Source of the DNA: Bacteroides sp.
GTDB lineage: Bacteria > Bacteroidota > Bacteroidia > Bacteroidales > Bacteroidaceae
Direction of reading: 5' to 3'
DNA: 64,000 bases
NCBI GenBank assembly: GCA_015060765.1
Contig: SUXW01000006.1
Span: 93,062 to 157,061, forward strand
The position numbers and the translations under genes were made by a program. The number at the start of each line of letters is the position of its first letter. Within the stretch, counting starts at the first letter, position 1. Below the pieces are notes generated by a model that searched no databases, was not told where the DNA came from, and saw only the letters and a program-made list of their open reading frames with translations. This document shows, piece by piece, positions 40,601 through 49,000 of the stretch.

Positions 40601-41990
40601 CAGCAAATGAAATAACATCTGTATCCTCATCTGAAGAGTAACATAGATGCCATAAATCATATGCATCGTATAATGTTATATGTTTGGTCGGATTATTCTT
40701 GCTATGACTCCAACGTTCTTTTAACCCTTGTTGCTGATATTCTTCCCAGTTACTACCTAATAAATTTATAAACCTAGCGGTTATCGGACAACCCGGAACT
40801 TTTAACTGATCCTTATAATTGATTGTGCGCTTATTCTCTCTGCATTGCAATTTTGTCTGATAACGTTTTTCTATCCATTCCCGAATTTCTTTGAATGAAA
40901 AATCAGCACGTAGTTTTGAGGTGAATATCTCAGAATAGATTGTTTCCTTATCCTCTATGGATAATTCAGACCAATTATCTGACACATTCTTTCTGTACTT
41001 TATATTATTTATAAAACACCAAGCACGAAACTCTTCATATTTAGGATGGCTAATTGGACAACGTGATTTATTACGTTCCAATGTACATTTACCAACCAAT
41101 CCCTTCTGCGATTTTAAAGGACACTTATAAAAGATAGTTCCTTCACCCTTTTTCTCGCTCACCAAACGCTTCAATAAATCAACTTCGTTTTTAAGCCCTT
41201 CTTGAAACTTGAATATTTTAATTATTTCATCCTTGTATTGTGAACGGACAGGCTGATATATACCATTTCGCACACGTATGCCTTCATCTTCAAGTTTTGC
41301 AAATGCACAACCTATAGTATCAAGGCCATACTTTTCCATATACTCTTTCAAGCAACTAGACAATTTTTCTTCCGCTCCTTTTAATTCGTTAAGCGCAGAA
41401 TCACTTGTTACCTCAAAATCATCATTCTTTTCTACCAATTTCTCTAATTCTTTCAGTGATTCGCCTTTAGAACTCTTAAAACCTCTGCGCTGAGAGATAT
41501 GATAAAGAGCACGACCTAATTTGTACCGTTCTATTTCTTGCGAAAAATCGAATTGGCGAGACATCAACTCACGACGTAACTGATAAGGACTTGAATAATC
41601 AGGAATTCCATCATTATCAAAATCCAAACGTATCCAACGTTCAAAGTGTATAGCATCTATAGGATATCTACGATAAAGACCTCTTTTCTTATCATAAGTA
41701 GTCCATTGATCCAATTCCATCAGCGTAAGAGGACACATCTTATATTGTATAAGAAGTCTTAACGTTTCCCAATTTCTATATCTACGACGTTCGTTAAGCA
41801 ATCTTTTACGCTTACTTGTTGAACGCTCTGCGGCATACGAATATTCTCCGTTCTTTCCATTTCCAATACCGGAGTTAAAAGAGTCTACAGAATAATATAC
41901 AATCTGATCTTTCAATTTGTCCCCTAATGTAGCATCTCTAATTACAGTTGCTAAAGAGTGTGTGCCTATATCAAGACCTAATACTTTCAT
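37683..41990 (-). CDS. cas9: Type II-C CRISPR nuclease Cas9
   Basis: A 1435-aa RNA-guided DNA endonuclease, long for type II-C but, I believe, usual for Bacteroidetes. RuvC-I has Asp7 in GLDIGTHSLA; an Arg-rich bridge helix follows (SKRKRLLNERRRYR). RuvC-II has Glu728 in VVIETTRNF. The HNH domain has EIEHTIPRS with catalytic His836 and the distal Asn in YNGKIKGNLFP. RuvC-III has HHAIDALML with Asp1016. A Cys pair (CPLKSQKGLVGKC...CPI) in the recognition lobe may bind zinc. All catalytic residues are present, so it should be active. No cas4 or csn2 is present, as expected for II-C. Two tracrRNA-like genes lie divergently just upstream. Confidence 0.97.
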   Translation of the reverse strand: MKVLGLDIGTHSLATVIRDATLGDKLKDQIVYYSVDSFNSGIGNGKNGEYSYAAERSTSKRKRLLNERRRYRNWETLRLLIQYKMCPLTLMELDQWTTYDKKRGLYRRYPIDAIHFERWIRLDFDNDGIPDYSSPYQLRRELMSRQFDFSQEIERYKLGRALYHISQRRGFKSSKGESLKELEKLVEKNDDFEVTSDSALNELKGAEEKLSSCLKEYMEKYGLDTIGCAFAKLEDEGIRVRNGIYQPVRSQYKDEIIKIFKFQEGLKNEVDLLKRLVSEKKGEGTIFYKCPLKSQKGLVGKCTLERNKSRCPISHPKYEEFRAWCFINNIKYRKNVSDNWSELSIEDKETIYSEIFTSKLRADFSFKEIREWIEKRYQTKLQCRENKRTINYKDQLKVPGCPITARFINLLGSNWEEYQQQGLKERWSHSKNNPTKHITLYDAYDLWHLCYSSDEDTDVISFAADKLKWDEDKSKQLIRIWGDIREGYAMLSLKAIKNINYFLRKGLGYSDAVMLAKLPDIIGLEQWNDQEKEYLPKILDIFNDVKQQTKKQKTICDITNRLIANYKSLGDSMGVFAYKDYNYVLDESDKNDVLNAVVQYIGKYTWCRMNTEEQNAILNQVDTLYQSFFSDNNRDYIHTPKLGDKIRKALSEFLGNSYNFDRLYHHSELSKYSIQYVENTSKCLLGTPNIGAIKNPVALRTLQIIRKKVNALIENNIIDPEDTRVVIETTRNFNDANMRWAIREYQKNRENEHKEIVAALQEFFPNRDWSDKDLDKARFFFEQQDDYDKIYTNYMYGKDIKKYKLWKEQGCVCIYTGRVISLSELFGEDDRIEIEHTIPRSISYDNSLSNLTICDAYYNGKIKGNLFPTQLPNYEKDEVINGRIYTAIRPRLKRWEDLVERIEDNVSAWKARSRKAIDKARKDQCIRQMHLWQMELDYWDTKLQHFKQIEVTDGFRNRQLIDTGLITRHTAIYLKSLFHNVDVQKGEVTALFRKILGIQKVDEKKSRDLLSHHAIDALMLTLIPVPAKRERMLKLFYQKEEAQGCEKEYYTNELDREITDCHIDDIGKMVSLIESQVLVNYHSSDKTLVPAKKIIRKRGKVTLFKHKDGSVHPHISTGDSIRASLHKDHYFGAIKYPVTDENGMPKKENGCFVYDDSDPMIVMRIPIKDIKEGDADKIIIDPNVRMSICRIIERRKAEGKSYKEAITGEFWMLDKDGNEIKSNKHGRKLCPIRHVRCRVKSGGGSYLTFGTSLAIKKQIYESTKKTINLANKAYKKNVYVQNDDNYLLLLYGKTKNGKVLYKSRIVNFLEVAKLRQEKNADGTYRIKNVKDLVNEPYYNKLEYKSDVYNLLAVIQKGTRLLKWEKTPKELYEKTIEELSMCLYVVQRFNDRLHYKSHLTGGDDNKLQTCGFTSMKFLIEGRDFKVDDIGRIHFID

Positions 41991-42005
41991 TTTTGCTAAA
42001 TTTAT

Positions 42006-42036
42006 TTTGTTTACAATAAAATTGTACCTATCTTTG
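42006..42036 (+). promoter_or_regulatory. Promoter of tracrRNA-like element 1
   Basis: TTTG (42006-42009), a 19-bp spacer and TATCTTTG (42029-42036) match the Bacteroidetes consensus fully. It reads away from cas9. Confidence 0.75.
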
Positions 42037-42039
42037 TAT

Positions 42040-42121
42040 TCAGATACTAAAGTGAAAGACTTTTCACAACAAGGCTATAAGCCGTAGTAAGCTTAATCCC
42101 GCGAGTTTTCGTGGGATTTTT
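42040..42121 (+). ncRNA. tracrRNA-like element 1 (bulged anti-repeat)
   Basis: The segment 42042-42058 pairs with repeat positions 12-28 (one G-U), and 42064-42070 (TCACAAC) pairs with positions 1-7. A 4-by-5-nt internal loop lies between them, much like the bulge in known crRNA:tracrRNA duplexes. A nexus-like AAGGCTATAAGCCG hairpin follows, then a terminator stem ATCCCGCG/CGTGGGAT with a T run ending near 42121. It has its own strong promoter. It may be an alternative tracrRNA or a regulator of the adjacent cas9 promoter. Confidence 0.6.
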
Positions 42122-42230
42122 ATTTTAAAACTTAAACCCGACATTCTTCTCATTATGATAGACCTTACGTTAAGGTACAAATTTATTTAATTAATATTGG
42201 AAATCCAAGAAAATAGATATACATTTGTGA

Positions 42231-42312
42231 TACTAAAATGAAGCAAATCACAATAAGGATTATTCCGTTGTGAAAACATTAGGTTCCCTCGTCCTTTTAC
42301 GGGGGATTTTTT
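42231..42312 (+). ncRNA. tracrRNA (near-perfect anti-repeat)
   Basis: The stretch 42229-42254 is complementary to the first 27 bases of the CRISPR repeat, missing a single base and with one G-U at the end. It continues with CACAATAAGGATTATTCC and GTTGTGAAAAC, which I recall as the nexus and stem of Bacteroidetes type II-C tracrRNAs. A TCCCTCGT/ACGGGGGA terminator stem with a T run ends at 42312. A TACATTTG -7 box lies at 42220-42227 with a weaker ATTG -33. This is the best tracrRNA candidate for the locus. Confidence 0.82.
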
Positions 42313-42445
42313 CTATCCACAAAACAATCCTACTAAATCCAAAATAAACATTTTTAAAAGGGAAAAGTCACTCTTTTCAAGAAAAACATCGTACATCTAC
42401 AACATCAAAAAAAGTGTATCACAATAGCTTGTAGCCTCTTACAGC

Positions 42446-42611
42446 CTTACAATCTTACAAATGACAATTAGGAAAATCATTTTTTGCTTAGGAACAACAG
42501 GATATATGTAAATATGTTTTACATATATTTATATAATTATATATATAGTATAGGCTGTAATATCTGTGTGTAAAGATTACAATTCCTAATTGTCATTTGT
42601 AAGATTGTAAG
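42446..42611. repeat. 29-bp perfect inverted repeat around a 108-bp AT-rich core
   Basis: The arms 42446-42474 and 42583-42611 are exact complements. The core is rich in ATAT words and contains its own small inverted repeats. No frame is visible. It could be a miniature mobile element or a structured RNA; no target-site duplication is seen. Confidence 0.75.
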
Positions 42612-42730
42612 AAAGTGTATACAACATTACAACAATCTACATACAGTTGAATTTGTATATAAAAAGAAAATACAGATAAAGACGAACATATCCCACAGGT
42701 GATTATAGCTTTATGCCGTGCTATAATGGA

Positions 42731-42767
42731 TAAAGTGCCACTTTAGCAACCAGAAAGTGGCACTTTA
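42731..42767. repeat. 14-bp inverted repeat
   Basis: TAAAGTGCCACTTT (42731-42744) and its complement (42754-42767) flank a 9-nt loop. No T run follows, so it is probably not a terminator. Confidence 0.6.
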
Positions 42768-42828
42768 CGAAGTGAAAAATGGCATGTTATTATTAGCGAT
42801 TTCAAACCGATCGTTTCCATAATAGATA

Positions 42829-42871
42829 AAACAAAACGAGAATCGAAATGCACGAAACATTTCGATTCTCG
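42829..42871 (-). terminator. Intrinsic terminator of proS
   Basis: A perfect 14-bp stem (42837-42850 with 42858-42871) with a 7-nt loop is followed on the minus strand by a T-rich run, 31 bp after the proS stop. Confidence 0.85.
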
Positions 42872-42901
42872 CTTTCACGTTTATTATTCAATATCGTTGC
42901 A

Positions 42902-44392
42902 TCAATAGGCTCTTGCAAACAATACACGGCGGGCCGATGGCTTACCGGTAACCATATCGACACCCGGAGTGAGGCTTTCTTCGTCGGCTTCGAAAGGCAG
43001 ACAACGGATAGTGGCCTTGGTTTCTTCCTTGATGCGTTCTTCGGTTTCGGGGGTACCGTCCCAATGGGCCAGGATGAATCCGCCTTCTTCTATCTTCTGC
43101 TTGAACTCTTCGTAGGTGTCTACCTTGGTGGTGTGTTCCAAACGGTAGTTCAAGGCTTTCTGGTAGATGTTGGCCTGAATTTCATCGAGCAGGTTCTTAA
43201 CGTATTCTTCGATGCCGTCGAACGATACGGTCTGCTTTTCGAGGGTATCGCGGCGCATCACTTCGAGGGTATTGTTTTCGAGGTCGCGGGCTCCCATAAC
43301 GAGGCGCACGGGTACACCCTTGAGCTCGTAGTCGGCAAACTTAAAGCCCGGACGCTTGTTGTCGGCATTGTCGTACTTCACGCTGATGCCCATGGCCTTG
43401 AGATTGGCTACTATGCCGTCTACCTTTTCGTTGATCTTGGCCAACTGCTCGTCGTTCTTGTAGATAGGCACGATGACTACCTGGATAGGTGCCAGGGCCG
43501 GAGGAAGAACAAGGCCGTTGTCGTCGGAATGGGTCATGATGAGGGCACCCATCAAACGGGTGGATACACCCCAGGAAGTGGCCCATACGTAGTCCAGTTT
43601 GTTGCTCTTGTCTACAAACTGTACGTTGAACGCCTTGGCGAAGTTCTGTCCCAGGAAGTGGGAAGTACCGCACTGAAGGGCTTTACCATCTTGCATCAAG
43701 CCTTCGATGGTGTAGGTGTCGAGGGCACCGGCAAAGCGTTCGTTGGCGCTCTTCACCCCTTTCACTACGGGCACGGCCATGTACTTTTCGGCAAAGTCGC
43801 CATACACGCGGAGCATCTTCTGTGCTTCTTCTTCGGCTTCTTCGCGGGTAGCATGGGCGGTGTGACCTTCCTGCCACAAGAATTCGGCGGTACGGAGGAA
43901 CAGGCGGGTACGCATTTCCCAACGCATCACATTGGCCCACTGGTTGCACAGAATGGGCAGGTCGCGATAGGAATTGATCCAATTCTTATAAGTACTCCAG
44001 ATGATGGTTTCGGAAGTGGGACGAATGATGAGCTCTTCTTCCAGACGGGCTTCGGGGTCTACTACAACGCCCTTGCCATCGGGTGAGTTCTTCAGACGAT
44101 GGTGGGTAACCACAGCACATTCCTTGGCAAAGCCTTCTACGTGTTCGGCTTCGCGGCTAAGGAAAGACTTGGGGATAAGCAAGGGGAAATAGGCGTTGAC
44201 ATGTCCGGTTTCCTTGAACATATCATCGAGCTGACGTTGCATCTTTTCCCAAATGGCGTATCCGTAGGGCTTGATGACCATACATCCACGCACGGCCGAC
44301 TGTTCGGCCAAATCGGCTTTCACTACCAATTCGTTGTACCACTGAGAGTAATTTTCACTTCTCTTGGTTAGTCCTTTTAATTCTACTGCCAT
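42902..44392 (-). CDS. proS: Prolyl-tRNA synthetase (archaeal/eukaryal-type)
   Basis: A 496-aa class II aminoacyl-tRNA synthetase of the short form without the bacterial editing insertion. Motif 2 and adenylate-site features include [41 protein letters not shown] and motif 3 in [12 protein letters not shown]. The anticodon-binding domain (about 285-390) and the C-terminal zinc-like domain ending in a tyrosine (FARAY) are present; a terminal Tyr is typical for this branch. Lack of an editing domain fits with the separate YbaK deacylase in this window, which clears Cys-tRNA-Pro. Confidence 0.95.
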   Translation of the reverse strand: MAVELKGLTKRSENYSQWYNELVVKADLAEQSAVRGCMVIKPYGYAIWEKMQRQLDDMFKETGHVNAYFPLLIPKSFLSREAEHVEGFAKECAVVTHHRLKNSPDGKGVVVDPEARLEEELIIRPTSETIIWSTYKNWINSYRDLPILCNQWANVMRWEMRTRLFLRTAEFLWQEGHTAHATREEAEEEAQKMLRVYGDFAEKYMAVPVVKGVKSANERFAGALDTYTIEGLMQDGKALQCGTSHFLGQNFAKAFNVQFVDKSNKLDYVWATSWGVSTRLMGALIMTHSDDNGLVLPPALAPIQVVIVPIYKNDEQLAKINEKVDGIVANLKAMGISVKYDNADNKRPGFKFADYELKGVPVRLVMGARDLENNTLEVMRRDTLEKQTVSFDGIEEYVKNLLDEIQANIYQKALNYRLEHTTKVDTYEEFKQKIEEGGFILAHWDGTPETEERIKEETKATIRCLPFEADEESLTPGVDMVTGKPSARRVLFARAY

Positions 44393-44429
44393 TGTTATAG
44401 TTATATTATTATCTTTCTGATTGAAAGCG

Positions 44430-44461
44430 CAAAAGTAGTAAAAAGAGAGAAAAACGCCAAG
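44430..44461 (-). promoter_or_regulatory. Promoter of proS
   Basis: On the minus strand CTTG (44458-44461, near TTTG), a 20-bp spacer and TACTTTTG (44430-44437) precede proS by 38 bp. Confidence 0.6.
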
Positions 44462-44471
44462 GAAATTCTCA

Positions 44472-45611
44472 TCAATATTGATAATACCACCAATAGGTTT
44501 CTCCGCACTTGCGGCGCATCAGGTTGGCTTCTCCCCTCACTTGTGAATATTCGGCCCGGAATTCCTCATAGCGTTTCCATGCTTGATCCAGGGCTTCATC
44601 GGCCACTACCACACCGGCATGGGGATGCATACGGGCATACAGATACAGGGCTTCGCGATAGTGGCGGGGAAGCGTGGAAGCATCGCAACCGCTCTCGCGG
44701 AGAAGGGATACAAAGGTGTCGAGGTCCTTATGGAGCAACAGGGCGCAAAGGTAGTATTCCTTCAGCACGGACTGATGGGGATGGGCCTGATACAGACGGC
44801 GGAAGAACGGCAGGGCCTGCTCTCCTTCGCGGGGCTGCTCTCCCCAATGGGCGTAAAGGGCGGCAACGGAGGTGGGGAGGATGGCTCCACCGGTGGCGTC
44901 GGGCAACAGACCTTCGGCCCCGTAGGGTTGGGGGTATTGGAACAGGTATTCGCCCAGGGTTCCTTCGGCCGACAGGGCGTAGGCACGCAGGGCGGTAAAA
45001 GCGCGGTTGGGGTCTACTACCTTGGCTCCTATCTTTCGGGCTTCGGGGTAGTCGTGATTGCGCACGGCACGGGCTATGGCGAGCTCGTGATGGAGGTGGA
45101 TATCGGTGTTGCCGATGCTCACGGTGAGGAAGCACAGAAGGAGGAAGAGGGTGAGGTTGCTGGTTGCCATGGCGGCATTGTCTACGGGGGCATCCATCCA
45201 TTGCCTACAGAGGCGGCGGAAGGCAAAGCCCACAAGGATAAAGACGAGCAGCACAAGCGGGAGCAACCATGCCCAACGGGAGGCGATTCCTTCGTCGTAC
45301 AGGGTATAATCCACATCGGTCATCACGCCCAGCAAGAGGAAGGACGGGAAGTACGAAAGGGCGCGTACATGGCCTTTCAGACCGAGGAGGACATTGATGC
45401 CCCAACGGAGGATGAGGAGGATAACCGTGACAAGCAGGGCTACCACCCAGGGGGAGCACACTACCCTATCCGACCAACTACGCAAAAGGGCTTCCAGCAC
45501 ATCGCCCTGAAACACGTACAGGTAGATGAAGCTGAATGCAAAGAAAAGAAGGCCGCACACAACCGTGAGGATGCGGGCGGCTTTCTGATTACTTAGGTGT
45601 ATATGATTCAT
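44472..45611 (-). CDS. DUF6057-type membrane protein
   Basis: A 379-aa protein from the ATG at 45611 (MNHIHLSNQ), chosen because it begins right after the glgB stop. The N-terminal half has five or six hydrophobic helices (about 14-200). The C-terminal half is soluble and TPR-like, with paired helices such as [22 protein letters not shown] and [12 protein letters not shown]. It resembles the DUF6057 family of Bacteroidetes; its function is unknown. Base composition is more GC-rich than most neighbours. It probably shares a message with glgB. Confidence 0.72.
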   Translation of the reverse strand: MNHIHLSNQKAARILTVVCGLLFFAFSFIYLYVFQGDVLEALLRSWSDRVVCSPWVVALLVTVILLILRWGINVLLGLKGHVRALSYFPSFLLLGVMTDVDYTLYDEGIASRWAWLLPLVLLVFILVGFAFRRLCRQWMDAPVDNAAMATSNLTLFLLLCFLTVSIGNTDIHLHHELAIARAVRNHDYPEARKIGAKVVDPNRAFTALRAYALSAEGTLGEYLFQYPQPYGAEGLLPDATGGAILPTSVAALYAHWGEQPREGEQALPFFRRLYQAHPHQSVLKEYYLCALLLHKDLDTFVSLLRESGCDASTLPRHYREALYLYARMHPHAGVVVADEALDQAWKRYEEFRAEYSQVRGEANLMRRKCGETYWWYYQY

Positions 45612-45613
45612 AT

Positions 45614-47650
45614 TCAACCTTTCACTCTTTTCAATACGACCGCCGAACGGGCCGGAATATACAGCTTGAGCCATTCCTTCTTTTCCTTCTTATAGGCGGG
45701 GTCGAAATTGGTGAAATGACGGATGCTATCGTCCGACAATCCGTTGCCACCGAAGGCTTGGGCATCGGTATTGAGCACTACATCGTAGGCACCGGGCTTC
45801 ACCAGGAAGCCATAGCCTTCGAACGACTTGGTAGGATTGAAATTGAATACAAATATCAAGTCCTTGCGCTGGTAGGCCAATATCTGATCGCCGTCGTTGT
45901 GCCAGATTTCGACTACGGGTGATTCCTGGATGTCTCTCACACCGGTGAGCAGGTGTACCATGGCGCTATCGAAATCGCCCAGGTAGTGGTAGCACAGGTT
46001 CTTGTTGTCCACCAAATCCCATTGGCGACGGGCGTACTTGTGCGACCATCCGTTGCCTTCGCGCGGGAAGTCGATCCATTCGGGATGACCAAACTCGTTG
46101 CCCATGAAGTTGAGGTAGCCGCCGTTGATGGTCGATGCGGTAAGCAGGCGGATCATCTTGTGCAGGGCAATGCCGCGATGCACGGTATAGTTTTCGTCGC
46201 CCTTCTGGAAGTGCCAGTACATATCGGCATCCACCAGGCGGAAGATGATGGTCTTGTCGCCCACCAAGGCCTGGTCGTGGCTCTCGGCATACGAGATGGT
46301 CTTCTCGTCGGCACGGCGATTGGTCACTTCCCAGAACACGCTGCTCGGCTTCCAGTCTTCGTCCACCCGTTCCTTGATGGTCTTGATCCAGTAGTCGGGG
46401 ATGTTCATGGCCATGCGGTAATCGAAGCCGTAGCCGCCGTCTTCTACCGGTGCGGCCAGTCCGGGCATGCCCGATACTTCCTCGGCAATGGTGATGGCCT
46501 TGGAGTTGAGCTCGTGGATGAGCTTGTTGGCCAAGGTGAGATACACAATGGCGTTGTCGTCCTGATGGCCGTTGAAGTAGTCGGCATAGTTACAGAAGGC
46601 TTCGCCCAAGCCGTGGCTATAGTAGAGCATGGAGGTGACACCATCGAAACGGAATCCGTCGAAACGGTATTCTTCCATCCAGTACTTGCAATTGGAGAGC
46701 AGGAAGTGGAGCACTTCGTTCTTTCCATAGTCGAAGCAGAGGGAGTCCCAAGCGGGATGTTCGCGGCGTCCGCCTTCGTAGAAATATTGGTTAGGATCGC
46801 CGGCAAAGTTGCCCAATCCTTCGTTTTCGTTCTTCACGGCATGTGAGTGCACAATGTCCATGATGACGGCAATGCCCATCTGGTGGGCGGTGTCGATGAG
46901 TTCCTTCAACTCGTCGGGCGTACCGAAACGCGAGGACGGTGCGAAGAAGCTGGACACGTGATAACCGAAGCTACCGTAATAGGGATGTTCCTGAATGGCC
47001 ATGATCTGGATGCAATTGTATCCGGCGGCGGCCACACGGGGAAGTACCTTTTCGCGGAACTCGTTGTAGGTGCCTACCTTTTCTTCCTGCTGGGACATGC
47101 CGATGTGACATTCGTAAATCATCAGCGGATTGGTCTTGGCGCGGAACACCTTCTTATGGAACTTGTACGGGTTCTCGGGGGCCCATACCTGGGCGCTGAA
47201 AATCTTGGTGGCCTCATCCTGCACCACGCGGTTGGCATACGAAGGGATGCGTTCGCCCTCGCCACCTTCCCAGCACACTTTCAGCTTGTACAGGTCGCCG
47301 TGATGGATAGCATCGTGCTTCAGCTCGATTTTCCATACACCGGCAGAGCGCTTGATTTTCTTCAAGCGGTATTCATGGCGCACTTCCCAATTGTTGAAAT
47401 CGCCTACCAGGTAGATGTCCTTGGCATTGGGGGCCCATTCGCGGAACACCCAACCCTTGCGGGTGCGATGCAAACCGAAGTAAAGGTAACCGCTCGCAAA
47501 ATCCGACAAGGTGGTCTTGCCGTTGCCAGTGAGTTCCTTTTCCTTCTTCACGACATTTTCATGCCGTCCTTCGATGGCTGCTGAAAACGGTTCCAACCAC
47601 GGGTCGTTCTCAATCAGTCTCAACTTAGGTAATGTATTTTCTTCCTGCAT
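45614..47650 (-). CDS. glgB: 1,4-alpha-glucan branching enzyme
   Basis: A 678-aa GH13 enzyme that makes alpha-1,6 branches in glycogen. An N-terminal CBM48-like domain (about 40-140, containing GWVFREWAPNAKDIYLVGDFNNW) precedes the catalytic barrel. The nucleophile Asp lies in YRFDGFRFDGVTSM, the acid/base Glu in AITIAEEVSGMPG and the third Asp in SYAESHDQALVG. Sequence style is closer to eukaryotic branching enzymes than to E. coli GlgB, as I believe is usual in Bacteroidetes. No other glycogen gene is adjacent. The YhcH-like gene lies 10 bp upstream. Confidence 0.95.
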   Translation of the reverse strand: MQEENTLPKLRLIENDPWLEPFSAAIEGRHENVVKKEKELTGNGKTTLSDFASGYLYFGLHRTRKGWVFREWAPNAKDIYLVGDFNNWEVRHEYRLKKIKRSAGVWKIELKHDAIHHGDLYKLKVCWEGGEGERIPSYANRVVQDEATKIFSAQVWAPENPYKFHKKVFRAKTNPLMIYECHIGMSQQEEKVGTYNEFREKVLPRVAAAGYNCIQIMAIQEHPYYGSFGYHVSSFFAPSSRFGTPDELKELIDTAHQMGIAVIMDIVHSHAVKNENEGLGNFAGDPNQYFYEGGRREHPAWDSLCFDYGKNEVLHFLLSNCKYWMEEYRFDGFRFDGVTSMLYYSHGLGEAFCNYADYFNGHQDDNAIVYLTLANKLIHELNSKAITIAEEVSGMPGLAAPVEDGGYGFDYRMAMNIPDYWIKTIKERVDEDWKPSSVFWEVTNRRADEKTISYAESHDQALVGDKTIIFRLVDADMYWHFQKGDENYTVHRGIALHKMIRLLTASTINGGYLNFMGNEFGHPEWIDFPREGNGWSHKYARRQWDLVDNKNLCYHYLGDFDSAMVHLLTGVRDIQESPVVEIWHNDGDQILAYQRKDLIFVFNFNPTKSFEGYGFLVKPGAYDVVLNTDAQAFGGNGLSDDSIRHFTNFDPAYKKEKKEWLKLYIPARSAVVLKRVKG

Positions 47651-47660
47651 AATTGCCTTT

Positions 47661-48107
47661 TTATTCTTTGACCAATACTTTCACTACAATCTTCTTGATG
47701 CTGACGGGTGACACACAAGGTGCATGGGCATCTTCGGGGAAGAAGATGGCGAACATACCGGGTTTGATGGTAAGATAAGTCTCGGCCAGGCCCGGATAGA
47801 AGGTAACGTCCTTTTCGGCGTTGTATTCTTCTTCCTTCAAGTCTACACGGGGGGTATAACCCATCAGTTCCACACCATCCAACGGAATCTGAATATCAAT
47901 AAAGCGGTTGTGAGTTTCCAGACGGGCCTCTTCCTTGGTCTTAGCCTTGGCTTGTTGGAAGTTGACTACCAATTCGTCACCTTGCAACTTTACCTTGCCT
48001 ATTTCCTGAGCCATCAGGTCTGTTGAATTGAAATACTCTACCACTTGGGCAAACAAAGGATTCAAAGAAACATAGTTCTTCAAGTTTTCAATCTTATCTA
48101 CTACCAT
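47661..48107 (-). CDS. YhcH/YjgK/YiaL-family protein
   Basis: A 148-aa single-domain protein of the DUF386 cupin-like family. Conserved features are the N-terminal NPLFAQVVEYF, ETHNRFIDIQIPLDGVE with the metal-binding His, and the C-terminal MFAIFFPEDAHAPC with His near the metal site. Family members are linked to sialic acid or other sugar handling and to biofilm in some bacteria; the substrate is unclear. It precedes glgB by 10 bp on the same strand. Confidence 0.9.
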   Translation of the reverse strand: MVVDKIENLKNYVSLNPLFAQVVEYFNSTDLMAQEIGKVKLQGDELVVNFQQAKAKTKEEARLETHNRFIDIQIPLDGVELMGYTPRVDLKEEEYNAEKDVTFYPGLAETYLTIKPGMFAIFFPEDAHAPCVSPVSIKKIVVKVLVKE

Positions 48108-48205
48108 AATTATATGATTTTAATGGTTTATATACATATTAACACAAGTTAGCACATGACAAACTTACGAAATAAAATGTAACTAACCAACAAAAAAGAA
48201 AGTAT

Positions 48206-48994
48206 TTATTTATTTTGGAGGATAGAGAGCAGTTCCGAGTGTATTTTTCCGTTGGTTGCCAGCACCTGATGACCGGAATAGCAATCGGGATTTCCTTCAA
48301 AATCGCTCAACCGTCCACCGGCATTCATCAGTATCAAGGCGCCAGCGGCTATGTCCCACGGGCCCAGGAACGCTTCGATACGGGCCTCGAAACGACCGGC
48401 GGCTACGTAGCACAATTCTACGGCGGCGGCTCCCTGGAGTCGCAAACCACCCACATTGCCGTACAAGGTGTGCACCAAATGGTCGGCTATGGGCTTGTAG
48501 GAATCGAAATCGTAGGGAAATCCGAGTGCGATGAAGGATTCGAACAGATCGGACACGGGGGATACGTGGATAACCTGTCCGTTGAGGTAGGACGGCGCTC
48601 CCTTGTGGGTCCAATAGAGTTCGTTGCGGCACACTTCGTACACCACACCTACCAACAACTCCTCGCGGTTGCGGAGGGCTATGCTCACGCAGAAGGGGGC
48701 GTTGTTGTGGATGAAGTTGGTGGTGCCGTCCAACGGGTCGACCAGCCAACAATATTCTTCGGTGGAAAGACTACCCGACCCCTCTTCGGCTATGAAGCCC
48801 GCTTCGGGCAAAAGGGCGCGCAACTGGGCCACGATTCTCTTTTCCGATTCCTTGTCGACATACGACACGTAATCGTGCGCATGCTTCTTCTCCACCTTGT
48901 TGAGGTTGAAGGTGCTACGTTCGCTCTGGAGGAAAGCACCGGCTTCGAGCGCGATTCTCCGGACCTCCGTGGTGATGTATTCCAAATCCAGCAT
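48206..48994 (-). CDS. Inositol monophosphatase-family protein
   Basis: A 262-aa Mg-dependent, Li-sensitive-type phosphatase. Metal-binding motifs are complete: the EEGSG site (Glu), DPLDGTTNFIHN (Asp-x-x-Asp-Gly-Thr) and the distal WDIAAGALILMNAGG. Possible activities are inositol phosphate or 3'-phosphoadenosine phosphate hydrolysis (SuhB or CysQ); the sequence alone does not decide. The MORN gene ends 6 bp upstream on the same strand, so the two may be co-transcribed. Confidence 0.9.
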   Translation of the reverse strand: MLDLEYITTEVRRIALEAGAFLQSERSTFNLNKVEKKHAHDYVSYVDKESEKRIVAQLRALLPEAGFIAEEGSGSLSTEEYCWLVDPLDGTTNFIHNNAPFCVSIALRNREELLVGVVYEVCRNELYWTHKGAPSYLNGQVIHVSPVSDLFESFIALGFPYDFDSYKPIADHLVHTLYGNVGGLRLQGAAAVELCYVAAGRFEARIEAFLGPWDIAAGALILMNAGGRLSDFEGNPDCYSGHQVLATNGKIHSELLSILQNK

Positions 48995-49000
48995 ATTTCC

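Noticed and set aside
42848..44086. A 412-aa plus-strand open frame
   Set aside because: Antisense to proS, which is an unmistakable synthetase on the other strand.
44583..45596. A 337-aa plus-strand open frame
   Set aside because: Antisense to the GC-rich DUF6057 gene; composition is dominated by Gly, Glu and Gln with no motif.
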